A stretch of DNA of 10,479 nucleotides from an uncultured Clostridia bacterium (GCA_947167415.1 CAMVHY010000025.1:1-10479), one strand, 5' to 3'; numbered from the stretch's first letter, positions 1 through 6,174 are shown. Translations and numbers: made by a program. The notes: generated by a model from the sequence alone, not told the origin.

Positions 1-57
1 CGCCCCTGGGAACGAGCCTGGACAGCCTTCATCTGAAACCAGACGGGCTCCCCTTTT
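1..57 (+). terminator. GC-rich stem-loop with T run, possible 3' end of a structured RNA
   Basis: About two thirds of positions 1-53 are G or C, against an AT-rich background. On the plus strand GAGCC (14-18) pairs with GGCTC (46-50), TGG (19-21) with CCA (39-41) and GGG (8-10) with CCC (51-53), followed by TTTT (54-57). This is a bulged hairpin with a terminal U run, as expected for an intrinsic terminator or the end of a non-coding RNA transcribed from left of the window. It also sits just past the stop of the minus-strand gene ending at 65, so it might help stop that operon, but no T run is visible on that strand. I do not recognise the RNA family. Confidence 0.5.
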
Positions 58-64
58 ATGAAAT

Positions 65-1270
65 CTAATTCAACTCACAAACAATCATACTTACGTCATC
101 ATCATCGTAATTATTATTTTTTTTTCCATTACAAAATTTATTTATCACGTTATCACAAATTTCATTTGCACAACTTTTTTCTTCGTTTATAAAACTTGTT
201 TCAACCGTATCACAAATTATTTTTTTCAACTCAAAAACAAATCTCTGATTATCATCTTTATATAAATTATTTTCTAATCCATCAGTATAAAAGAATATTT
301 TATCGCCACTTTTATAATTCATCTCTTTAAATTCATATTCAGAATCAGACATTAATCCGATCGGAATTCCTGCCGCGAATAATTCTTTTGCTTCTCTAGC
401 AAATTTATTTCTCTTTTCATCATTAAAAACAAATATCGGCATTGGCTGTCCTGCATTAGCATAAAAAATTTTTTTCTCTTTCACATCAATCAACATGACA
501 AAAACACATGCATAAACTTCATTCGTATTCACATTTAAAATAAATTTCTTATTTAACTCTTTTAAAATTTTATCTGGGCTTAAAAGCTCAGCATCAAAAT
601 TTTCAATCATATTTCTTATCATAATATTTAACATCGCTGTTAATAATGCCGCAGAAATTCCATGTCCTGAAACGTCGCCCAAAATCACACAAAAATTATC
701 TTCGCTTAATTTTATTACATCATAAAAATCTCCACCAATATACATCGCAGGCAAATATCTGCCATAAGAAATTATTTTTTCAAGCCTAATATCAATCTCG
801 GGAATAAAACTCCTTTGAACTTTCTGAGCCATTTCAAGTTGCTGTGCCAAAATATTATTTTTTTCTTCGAGCTCATCATATTTTTTTTTTAATTGTGTTC
901 CTAAATATTTTATTCGCAATAAATATTTAACTCTTTTTATCAAAACCATCGCGTCAAAATTTTTTTCCATAAAATCATCTGCGCCTGATCCAAACGCTTT
1001 TAATTCTTCTTGTTTATTATTTAAGCTCGACAAAATCAAAATAATTATATTTTCCGCATCATCCATTTCTTTTATTTTTTTACAAAATTCATAGCCACTC
1101 ATATCAGATAAATTCGAATCAACAATTATTAAATCCGGCGAAAATATTTTTAGTTTTGTAAAAGCGTCTTCAGCATCTGTCGCAATAAAAATTTGATACA
1201 TATAATTTTCAAGCGTTCTTCTCATTAGTTCAGCATTTTTCTGGCTGTCTATTATTAAAATTTTATCCAT
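65..1270 (-). CDS. Response regulator with PP2C-type serine phosphatase output (REC-coiled coil-SpoIIE/RsbU-like)
   Basis: A 401-residue cytosolic protein expected to dephosphorylate a phospho-Ser STAS protein, most simply the one at the head of its operon. Residues 1-120 are a receiver domain: D8 acidic site, D51 as phospho-acceptor, S81/S82 on strand four and K103 on strand five. The usual second acidic residue after D8 is Ser9. Residues 122-152 look like a coiled-coil linker. Residues 165-400 form the PP2C/SpoIIE phosphatase with the metal ligands present: D181 and D184 in GGDFYD, D199 in GDVSGHG, D330 in YTDGL, and Asp in DDDDVSMIV near the end. The ATG overlaps the end of the upstream gene by 8 nt and has no good Shine-Dalgarno, so it is probably translationally coupled. 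It is the last gene of the operon. The sensor kinase that would phosphorylate it is not in the window. Confidence 0.93.
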   Translation of the reverse strand: MDKILIIDSQKNAELMRRTLENYMYQIFIATDAEDAFTKLKIFSPDLIIVDSNLSDMSGYEFCKKIKEMDDAENIIILILSSLNNKQEELKAFGSGADDFMEKNFDAMVLIKRVKYLLRIKYLGTQLKKKYDELEEKNNILAQQLEMAQKVQRSFIPEIDIRLEKIISYGRYLPAMYIGGDFYDVIKLSEDNFCVILGDVSGHGISAALLTAMLNIMIRNMIENFDAELLSPDKILKELNKKFILNVNTNEVYACVFVMLIDVKEKKIFYANAGQPMPIFVFNDEKRNKFAREAKELFAAGIPIGLMSDSEYEFKEMNYKSGDKIFFYTDGLENNLYKDDNQRFVFELKKIICDTVETSFINEEKSCANEICDNVINKFCNGKKNNNYDDDDVSMIVCELN

Positions 1271-1694
1271 CTTTTTTTATTTTCTTTAAACATTTTATTT
1301 CGTTACCCAAAAAATTAAACGCAACTGAATCCATTAACGAAGAAATTAATTTTACGCCACGTCCATTTTCTTTCATGTGTTTTTCATCATATTGCGAAAT
1401 ATAATTAACATGATCAAATCCTTTTCCCTGATCAGCAACTTTAAAAGTCACGGAATTTTCTTTTAGTCTTAATTGCAAAAAAACATTTTTATTAACATCT
1501 TTTTGATTTCCATGATCAATTGCATTAACTACCGCTTCATTTAGAGAAAGTTTTATATCCGAGATATCGTCCGATGAAATATTTTTATTATTATCTTTCA
1601 AAAATCCAATTGCTTTATTAACTGCGTTTTTTGCTTCATGAAAATCGCTGTTTATACAAACTTGATAAACTTTTGGTTTTTCATCTGTACTCAA
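1263..1694 (-). CDS. RsbW/SpoIIAB-like anti-sigma factor serine kinase (intact GHKL ATPase)
   Basis: A 143-residue single-domain GHKL ATPase. Family members bind a target, often a sigma factor, and phosphorylate a STAS antagonist on Ser. The ATP site is complete: N-box LNEAVVNAIDHGN (E53, N57), G1 box DQGKGF (D88 to F93) and G2 box NGRGVKLI (from N110). I place the start at a TTG (1694-1692), preceded by GGGGTGG (1701-1707) with a 6-nt gap. An in-frame ATG at 1709 has no Shine-Dalgarno and would put that purine run inside the gene, but it cannot be excluded. The gene begins 35 nt after the RsbW-like gene upstream and overlaps the phosphatase gene downstream by 8 nt. Its target is unknown because no sigma gene is nearby. 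Confidence 0.88.
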   Translation of the reverse strand: MSTDEKPKVYQVCINSDFHEAKNAVNKAIGFLKDNNKNISSDDISDIKLSLNEAVVNAIDHGNQKDVNKNVFLQLRLKENSVTFKVADQGKGFDHVNYISQYDEKHMKENGRGVKLISSLMDSVAFNFLGNEIKCLKKIKKDG

Positions 1695-1729
1695 AAAACA
1701 CCACCCCATTTCACAATAAAAAAATAAAA

Positions 1730-2119
1730 TCAAAACTGATTTACGTTATGATTTTTCGTTATCTTTATTACAAAACTATTTTTTTCGTTTTCAAAAGTTA
1801 TTTCATCCATTAAAGCTTTAATCATTAAAATGCTCGTTTCATTATCAATTAAATCCGTATTGATATTACTATTTACATCAAAAATTATATTTACAGAATT
1901 TTTTTGAGGTCGAAACATTAATTTAAACGGATGCTTTGATTGTCCAGACAACCTTTCAATAATAAAAGTACAAGCTTCTGAAACTGCTGTTTTTATATCT
2001 TCAACTTCTTCTATTCCGAATCCTAATCTATTTGCGATTGAAGATGCTGTAAGTCTCGCCGCGGAAATATATGCTGCATTTATTGGAAGTGTTAATTCAA
2101 CGCTCTCCGCATTACTCAT
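1730..2119 (-). CDS. Degenerate RsbW-like protein (GHKL fold with ATP-site motifs lost)
   Basis: A 129-residue protein whose first 50 residues closely follow the RsbW pattern (LPINAAYISAARLTASSIAN, then VEDIKTAVSEACT). The nucleotide site is eroded. The N-box Asn is replaced by F52 in SEACTFIIERL, the G1 DxGxG box is replaced by DVNSN (81-85), and the glycine-rich G2 box is absent where ETSILMIKALMDEI occurs (from E94). The helix ending in ALMDEI still matches the family C-terminus, so the fold is probably kept without ATP binding or kinase activity. The start is ATG 2119, with GGAGGT at 2128-2133 and an 8-nt gap, overlapping the STAS gene by 8 nt. It may hold the STAS protein or dimerise with the intact kinase encoded next; that role is inferred. 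Confidence 0.82.
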   Translation of the reverse strand: MSNAESVELTLPINAAYISAARLTASSIANRLGFGIEEVEDIKTAVSEACTFIIERLSGQSKHPFKLMFRPQKNSVNIIFDVNSNINTDLIDNETSILMIKALMDEITFENEKNSFVIKITKNHNVNQF

Positions 2120-2441
2120 TAATATCAACCTCCAATTTAAAAGCTTTGTCTAAATTTGTAATCTTAAACAGCTTTTTTATATTTGGTCTTATATTTTTTA
2201 AAACCATTTCACATCCACAACTTTTTGCGTTTTTTAAAACCGCAACGAATGCTCCTAAAGCAGTTGAATCTATATATTCAAGATCTTTGCATTCGATAAT
2301 TAAATTAGCCGGTCGTTCTTTCAATAAATCTAATAATTTGGCTTTGATTTCATTTGAATTAAACAAGTCTATCTCACCGTTTATTTCAATAAGCCAACTA
2401 TTTTCCTGAGAATCAAATCTCGTATCAATTATTGATTCCAA
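2112..2441 (-). CDS. STAS-domain anti-anti-sigma factor (RsbV/SpoIIAA family)
   Basis: A 109-residue STAS protein, full length for the family. In partner switching the unphosphorylated form binds the RsbW-type kinase and frees its target; phosphorylation by the kinase turns it off and a PP2C phosphatase restores it. The phosphorylation motif is IDSTALGAF, with Ser59 (or Thr60) as the acceptor by comparison with the DSS/DST sites of SpoIIAA and RsbV. The N-terminal strands WLIEINGEIDLFNS match the STAS beta-sheet. The start is a TTG at 2441-2439: a strong AAAGGAGGT (2449-2457) lies 7 nt upstream, and the 27 in-frame codons before it would read through the promoter -10 and the leader hairpin. 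It is the first gene of the operon, 8 nt overlapping the next. Confidence 0.92.
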   Translation of the reverse strand: MESIIDTRFDSQENSWLIEINGEIDLFNSNEIKAKLLDLLKERPANLIIECKDLEYIDSTALGAFVAVLKNAKSCGCEMVLKNIRPNIKKLFKITNLDKAFKLEVDINE

Positions 2442-2448
2442 TGCAACA

Positions 2449-2457
2449 ACCTCCTTT
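2449..2457 (-). promoter_or_regulatory. Shine-Dalgarno that fixes the TTG start of the STAS gene
   Basis: On the minus strand AAAGGAGGT stands 7 nt before TTG 2441. It is close to a full complement of the 16S tail. It decides against the longer reading frame that begins with ATG at 2522, because that ATG lies upstream of the predicted transcript start. Confidence 0.85.
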
Positions 2458-2461
2458 GTTT

Positions 2462-2485
2462 TAAAGCAACATAAAATGTGCTTTA
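2462..2485 (-). promoter_or_regulatory. Leader hairpin at the 5' end of the partner-switching mRNA
   Basis: TAAAGC and GCTTTA form the outer stem and ACAT and ATGT the inner stem, with one unpaired base and a 3-nt loop, giving about ten base pairs. It starts roughly two bases after the predicted transcript start (about 2487) and ends four bases before the Shine-Dalgarno at 2449-2457. It has no T run, so it is not a terminator. It may protect the 5' end of the mRNA or gate ribosome access. Confidence 0.5.
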
Positions 2486-2493
2486 CAAATTGG

Positions 2494-2522
2494 ATTATAT
2501 TTAGCGAAAAAAACTCTGTCAA
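2494..2522 (-). promoter_or_regulatory. Consensus vegetative promoter of the partner-switching operon
   Basis: On the minus strand the -35 is TTGACA (2517-2522) and the -10 is TATAAT (2494-2499), separated by exactly 17 bp. Both hexamers are perfect matches to the housekeeping sigma consensus. Predicted transcription starts near 2487, about 46 nt upstream of the TTG start codon. Confidence 0.88.
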
Positions 2523-2562
2523 ATTTTTTTATTTTCACCCCATAGAAAAATTTTTTTTCACG

Positions 2563-2571
2563 TGATATAAT
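2563..2571 (+). promoter_or_regulatory. Extended -10 promoter of nrdD
   Basis: TGATATAAT (2563-2571) is an extended -10 element with a perfect TATAAT hexamer (2566-2571). No good -35 is seen at the 17-bp distance (2543-2548), which an extended -10 can compensate for, or which may point to an activator. Transcription would start near 2578, giving a leader of about 107 nt before nrdD. Confidence 0.6.
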
Positions 2572-2590
2572 TTTTTTGCATCAAAAAAAG

Positions 2591-2643
2591 TGTTTGTGAA
2601 ACATGAATATGTGGAGGATAAATATTTTTTCTTCACAGGTGTG
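2591..2643 (+). promoter_or_regulatory. Short inverted repeats in the nrdD leader
   Basis: Three small symmetrical elements lie between the nrdD promoter and its start: TGTTT-GTG-AAACA (2591-2603), ACAT-GAAT-ATGT (2601-2612) and CACA-GG-TGTG (2634-2643). They could be operator half-sites or a 5' hairpin. I looked for NrdR boxes (core CTATATWTAG) and Rex-type sites and found no convincing match, so no regulator is assigned. Confidence 0.3.
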
Positions 2644-2684
2644 TTTTATATAAAAAACTAAAAAAACTGAGAGGTGTTTTTTTT

Positions 2685-5261
2685 ATGCCCTTTTTAGGTC
2701 AAAAAGTGATTAAAAGGGACGGTCGTAAAGTTAATTTTGATCGTCAAAAAATTTTTAATGCTATCTATAAAGCATTAGAAGATTCAAGGCAATATATTTC
2801 TAAGTTAAAAAACATAAGTTTGGGTAATAGCAACGATAGTGAAGATTCAGATAGTACATCGTGTGAAAGTAAATCTGATTTTGATTGTGAATCAGAAGAT
2901 ATCTGTGACAATGAAAGAATAGCTATAAACGATTTTGATGATTTACTTGAAGACACACCAGATACTTCAAATTTTCACGATGAGTCAAACTTTGATATTT
3001 CACAGGATACAGTTGATTATATGAGCAGGTTGTGCGAACGTCTCACATGTGCTACAGAAGATAGAGTTAAAAAAGAATTTATTGACAAAAATAAAACAGC
3101 TACAGTCGAAAATCTTCAAGATATAGTTGAACATGTGCTCATGGACAATAAATTAAATGTCGTTGCAAAAAATTATATTTTATATCGTTTTCAGCGGACA
3201 CAAGCTCGCGAGGCAAAAACAGAATTTATGAAAACGCTACGAGATTTAACTTATGTCGATTCAAGCGAAAATGAATCTAAACGTGAAAATGCAAATATAG
3301 ATGGCAATACGGCAATGGGGACTATGCTTAAATATGGTTCTGAAAGCGCGAAATATTTTTATGAAATTTGTGTTTTGCCAAAGAAACAAAGCAAAGCGCA
3401 TCATAATGGAGATATTCATATTCATGATTTGGATTTTTACACGCTTACAACAACGTGTTGTCAAATCGATTTATTAAAATTATTTAAAAACGGTTTTTCG
3501 ACCGGTCATGGATTTTTGCGTGAACCGCAAAGTATCAGAAGTTATTCGGCATTAGCTTGTATTGCGATACAATCAAATCAAAATGATCAGCATGGCGGAC
3601 AAAGTATTCCGAATTTTGATTATGTGATGGCAGAGGGATTAAAAAAAACGTTTAAACAAATTTATATTTCGAATTTGTTTAAAGCCGTGAATTTAGTTTG
3701 CCCAAAAATTAATTTAAATATTAATCAAATAAAAGATTTATTTGAAAAGATTTCTTGCGATTTGGATTTAAGTTTTAGTAACAAATATGTATCACAAGAA
3801 AAAAAAGTTTTATCAGATTTGAATATTGAGCTAGAAAAAATTAATTTAATTCAAACATTCGTTCACAAAATAACGCTTGAAGAAACCGAACGCGAAGTTT
3901 ATCAAGCAATGGAAGCATTGATTCATAATTTAAATACAATGCATTCACGCGCTGGTGCTCAAGTTCCCTTTTCATCGATAAATTATGGAACAGATACAAG
4001 TCTTGAAGGACGAATGATAATAAAAAATCTTTTGCTCGCAACAGAAAAAGGACTTGGAAAACATGAAACAGCGATTTTCCCAATACAAATTTTTAAAGTA
4101 AAAGAAGGCATAAATTATAATCAAGACGATAAAAATTATGATTTATTTAAATTAGCTTGCCGAGTTAGTGCAAAAAGATTATTTCCAAATTTTGCTTTTA
4201 TAGACGCTCCATTTAATCTTAAATATTACAAACCCAATCATCCTGAAACAGAAATAGTTTATATGGGTTGTAGAACACGTGTCCTTGGAAATTTATGTGG
4301 ATCTGAAATAGTTTATGGTCGCGGAAATTTAAGTTTTACATCGATTAATTTGCCAAGGATCGCTATAAAAGTTATGTCTAAAAAAAATATCAGCGATGAA
4401 GAAAGACTGGATTTATTTTTTAAAGATTTAAAGTCTAAATTAAAACTCGTGACGGAGCAATTAAAAGATAGATTTGAAATTCAGGGTAATAAAAGAGTCA
4501 AAAATTTTCCTTTTTTGATGGGTCAAGGTGTTTGGTTGGATTCTGAGAAATTAAATCCGGATGATAAGATAAGAGATGTTTTAAGACATGGAACGCTTTC
4601 AGTTGGATTTATTGGATTAGCCGAAACTTTGGTTGCTTTGACAGGAAAACATCACGGAGAAAGTTTGGAATCACAAAAACTTGGCTTGAAAATAATTGGA
4701 TTTATGCGTGAGTATTTAAATAAACTAAGTCAAAAAGAAAAATTAAATTATTCTCTATTGGCGACACCAGCTGAAGGATTATCTGGAAGATTTGTCCGGT
4801 TGGATAAAAAAAAGTTTGGAATAATTAAAGGTGTGACAGACAGAGATTATTATACAAACAGTTTTCATGTACCTGTTTATTATAAAATCTCGGCTTATGA
4901 CAAAATTAAAGTTGAAGCTCCGTATCATGAGTTAACTAATGCCGGACATATAACTTATGTTGAACTTGATGGAGATAGTTCAAATAATTTAGAGGCATTT
5001 GAAAAAATAATAAGGGCGATGAAAGAAAGCGGAATTGGTTATGGCTCAATAAATCATCCGGTTGATCGTGATCCAGTTTGTGGATATAATGGAATAATTG
5101 AGAATGAATGTCCAAAATGCGGACGAAGAGAAACTTGTGACCATAAATTTGAAAGAATCAGGCGAATCACTGGTTATTTGGTAGGAACACTTGATAGATT
5201 TAACGATGCAAAAAAATCAGAGGAAAAAGAACGTGTTAAACACAATACTAAAAAAATATAA
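2685..5261 (+). CDS. nrdD: Anaerobic (class III) ribonucleoside-triphosphate reductase
   Basis: An 858-residue oxygen-sensitive glycyl radical enzyme that reduces ribonucleoside triphosphates to deoxy forms. The N-terminal ATP-cone starts with VIKRDGRKVNFDRQKI and resumes at about residue 106, split by an acidic Ser/Asp-rich insertion at about 43-105. Catalytic landmarks are HNGDIHIHDLDFY (241-252), the TTTCCQID cysteines C258/C259, QNDQHGGQSIPNFDY and MGCRTRV with C529. The C-terminal zinc region has C799, C809, C812 and C818, and RITGYLVGTLDRFND carries the radical glycine G830. The start is ATG with GAGAGGTG (2669-2676) 8 nt upstream. nrdG overlaps the 3' end. The insertion makes the protein longer than the usual 700 or so residues; the rest is canonical, so the enzyme should be active. 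Confidence 0.97.
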   Translation: MPFLGQKVIKRDGRKVNFDRQKIFNAIYKALEDSRQYISKLKNISLGNSNDSEDSDSTSCESKSDFDCESEDICDNERIAINDFDDLLEDTPDTSNFHDESNFDISQDTVDYMSRLCERLTCATEDRVKKEFIDKNKTATVENLQDIVEHVLMDNKLNVVAKNYILYRFQRTQAREAKTEFMKTLRDLTYVDSSENESKRENANIDGNTAMGTMLKYGSESAKYFYEICVLPKKQSKAHHNGDIHIHDLDFYTLTTTCCQIDLLKLFKNGFSTGHGFLREPQSIRSYSALACIAIQSNQNDQHGGQSIPNFDYVMAEGLKKTFKQIYISNLFKAVNLVCPKINLNINQIKDLFEKISCDLDLSFSNKYVSQEKKVLSDLNIELEKINLIQTFVHKITLEETEREVYQAMEALIHNLNTMHSRAGAQVPFSSINYGTDTSLEGRMIIKNLLLATEKGLGKHETAIFPIQIFKVKEGINYNQDDKNYDLFKLACRVSAKRLFPNFAFIDAPFNLKYYKPNHPETEIVYMGCRTRVLGNLCGSEIVYGRGNLSFTSINLPRIAIKVMSKKNISDEERLDLFFKDLKSKLKLVTEQLKDRFEIQGNKRVKNFPFLMGQGVWLDSEKLNPDDKIRDVLRHGTLSVGFIGLAETLVALTGKHHGESLESQKLGLKIIGFMREYLNKLSQKEKLNYSLLATPAEGLSGRFVRLDKKKFGIIKGVTDRDYYTNSFHVPVYYKISAYDKIKVEAPYHELTNAGHITYVELDGDSSNNLEAFEKIIRAMKESGIGYGSINHPVDRDPVCGYNGIIENECPKCGRRETCDHKFERIRRITGYLVGTLDRFNDAKKSEEKERVKHNTKKI

Positions 5262-5754
5262 ATTAAGAATTGGTGGTTTTGAAAATGATTCGATCGTTGA
5301 TGGTCCGGGAATAAGATTTACTATATTTTTACAGGGTTGCAAACAAAGATGTATTGGCTGTCAAAATAAAAGGTTACAAAATTTTGATGGCGGAAAAGAT
5401 TTTTATATAGAAGAAGTTTTTTATATGGCGCAAAAGAATCCTTTGTTGGATGGGATAACTTTTAGCGGCGGGGAACCGTTTTGTCAAGCAGAAAATTTGT
5501 GTTGGTTAGCGAAATTATTTAAAGAAAAAAATTATGATTTGGCTGTGTACTCAGGATATTTGTTCGAAGATTTGATCCGGGAACAAAAAAATTTAAAATT
5601 GTTAAAGTTAGTAGATACGCTTGTGGATGGTCCGTTTGTTTTGGAAAAGAAAAATTTGAGTTTGAGGTTTAGAGGTTCGGAAAATCAAAGGATAATTGAT
5701 GTGCAGAAATCGTTGGAACATGGGAAAATAATTTTGAATAAGCGTTGGTATTAA
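5233..5754 (+). CDS. nrdG: Anaerobic ribonucleotide reductase activating protein (radical SAM activase)
   Basis: A 173-residue radical SAM enzyme that installs the glycyl radical on NrdD. CKQRCIGC (36-43) is the CX3CX2C motif for the [4Fe-4S] cluster, with SGGEPF (78-83) as the SAM-binding motif. DSIVDGPGIRFTIFLQGC and VDGPFVLEKKNLSLRFRGSENQRIIDV are characteristic of NrdG. The best start is GTG 5233, with AGAGGA at 5219-5224 and an 8-nt gap, so the gene overlaps nrdD by 29 nt. In-frame ATGs at 5191 and 5206 lie deeper in nrdD and would add residues not expected in the family. The overlap suggests coupled translation with nrdD, and the terminator at 5795 ends the operon. Confidence 0.95.
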   Translation: MLNTILKKYKLRIGGFENDSIVDGPGIRFTIFLQGCKQRCIGCQNKRLQNFDGGKDFYIEEVFYMAQKNPLLDGITFSGGEPFCQAENLCWLAKLFKEKNYDLAVYSGYLFEDLIREQKNLKLLKLVDTLVDGPFVLEKKNLSLRFRGSENQRIIDVQKSLEHGKIILNKRWY

Positions 5755-5794
5755 TGATTATCATCGGTTTTTGTGACGAGTTTTGATTAAAATA

Positions 5795-5826
5795 AAAGCG
5801 GCTTTGAAATAAGCTGCTTTTTTTAT
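5795..5826 (+). terminator. Intrinsic terminator of nrdDG
   Basis: A ten-base stem, AAAGCGGCTT (5795-5804) with AAGCTGCTTT (5811-5820), contains one G-T pair and a 6-nt loop, and runs directly into T-rich sequence. It begins about 40 nt after the nrdG stop. Confidence 0.88.
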
Positions 5827-6000
5827 TGTTATTTTTTTATTGTCTATAGTGCATAACAAATTCCAATTTAGAATAAATGTGTTATCGATGATTATAATTT
5901 AATTAAATCGTAATAAGCTGTAAAAATGATTATTAAACAGTAATCGGAAATGCAAGCAACAAAACAAAAATAAATTATATCGCTACTTAATTTTTAATTT
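5827..6000. other. Gene-free AT-rich spacer
   Basis: This stretch lies between the nrdDG terminator and the repeat at 6001. It has stops in all frames that I read. I see only a weak 6-bp inverted repeat (ATAACA at 5853, TGTTAT at 5880) and a TTTAATTAAA palindrome, neither tied to a function. The rest of the intergenic region up to 6174 holds the repeat copy and the promoter described separately. Confidence 0.5.
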
Positions 6001-6094
6001 AGATTTCTGTATGCAAAGACGGGTTTTTTCATGTTAAAAAATAATAATTAAGGTGTCTCTATTAACTGAAACAAAACTTTTTTTGTTTATAAAT
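6001..6094 (-). pseudogene. Repeat copy A: orphan 3' end of the thiamine pyrophosphokinase gene with decayed terminator
   Basis: This segment repeats 6541-6636. Positions 6034-6094 match 6576-6636 at 54 of 61 bases without gaps, including 30 identical bases (6065-6094 and 6607-6636). Read on the minus strand it encodes FINKKSFVSVNRDTLIIIF and a stop, against FINKKSFVSVKKGTLIIIF and a stop in the intact gene. Left of that, 6001-6033 corresponds more loosely to the terminator stretch 6541-6575, but its stem now needs wobble pairs. Similarity stops sharply at 6094/6095. There is no upstream coding part, so this is a fragment and not a gene. Confidence 0.8.
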
Positions 6095-6103
6095 ATTATA
6101 TGT

Positions 6104-6132
6104 TTGATTTGATATAGAAAATAATTTATAAT
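6104..6132 (+). promoter_or_regulatory. Promoter of the small membrane protein gene
   Basis: TTGATT (6104-6109) and a perfect TATAAT (6127-6132) are separated by 17 bp. Transcription is predicted near 6139, about 36 nt before the start codon. The -10 overlaps the palindrome at 6130-6145. Confidence 0.75.
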
Positions 6133-6145
6133 AATGAACATTATT
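6130..6145. promoter_or_regulatory. Palindromic operator candidate over the -10 and transcript start
   Basis: AATAATG-AA-CATTATT is a perfect inverted repeat of two 7-bp arms with a 2-bp centre. It overlaps the end of the -10 hexamer and the predicted transcription start, the classic place for a repressor site. The 2-base centre makes it a poor RNA hairpin. The AT-rich background raises the chance of coincidence. No regulator gene is adjacent. Confidence 0.4.
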
Positions 6146-6174
6146 GCTTGTATTTTTTAAGAGAGGTGTTTTTT

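Noticed and set aside
1631..1813. Plus-strand open frame of 60 codons across the junction of the two RsbW-like genes
   Set aside because: It is antisense to two recognised genes, low in complexity and without start signals.
2071..2409. Plus-strand open frame of 112 codons
   Set aside because: It lies antisense to the STAS and degenerate RsbW genes, has no ribosome site, and its product resembles no protein; it is a shadow of the coding strand.
2442..2522. N-terminal extension of the STAS protein from ATG 2522
   Set aside because: It would be encoded across the -35/-10 region and the leader hairpin, and it is not STAS-like; the TTG at 2441 has a strong ribosome site.
2591..2612. Rex or FNR/CRP-type operator in the nrdD leader
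   Set aside because: TTGTGA appears once, but the second half-site is missing or poorly matched, so I list only the inverted repeats.
5795..5826. Possible riboswitch or ncRNA after nrdG
   Set aside because: The stem with a T run is fully explained as an intrinsic terminator.
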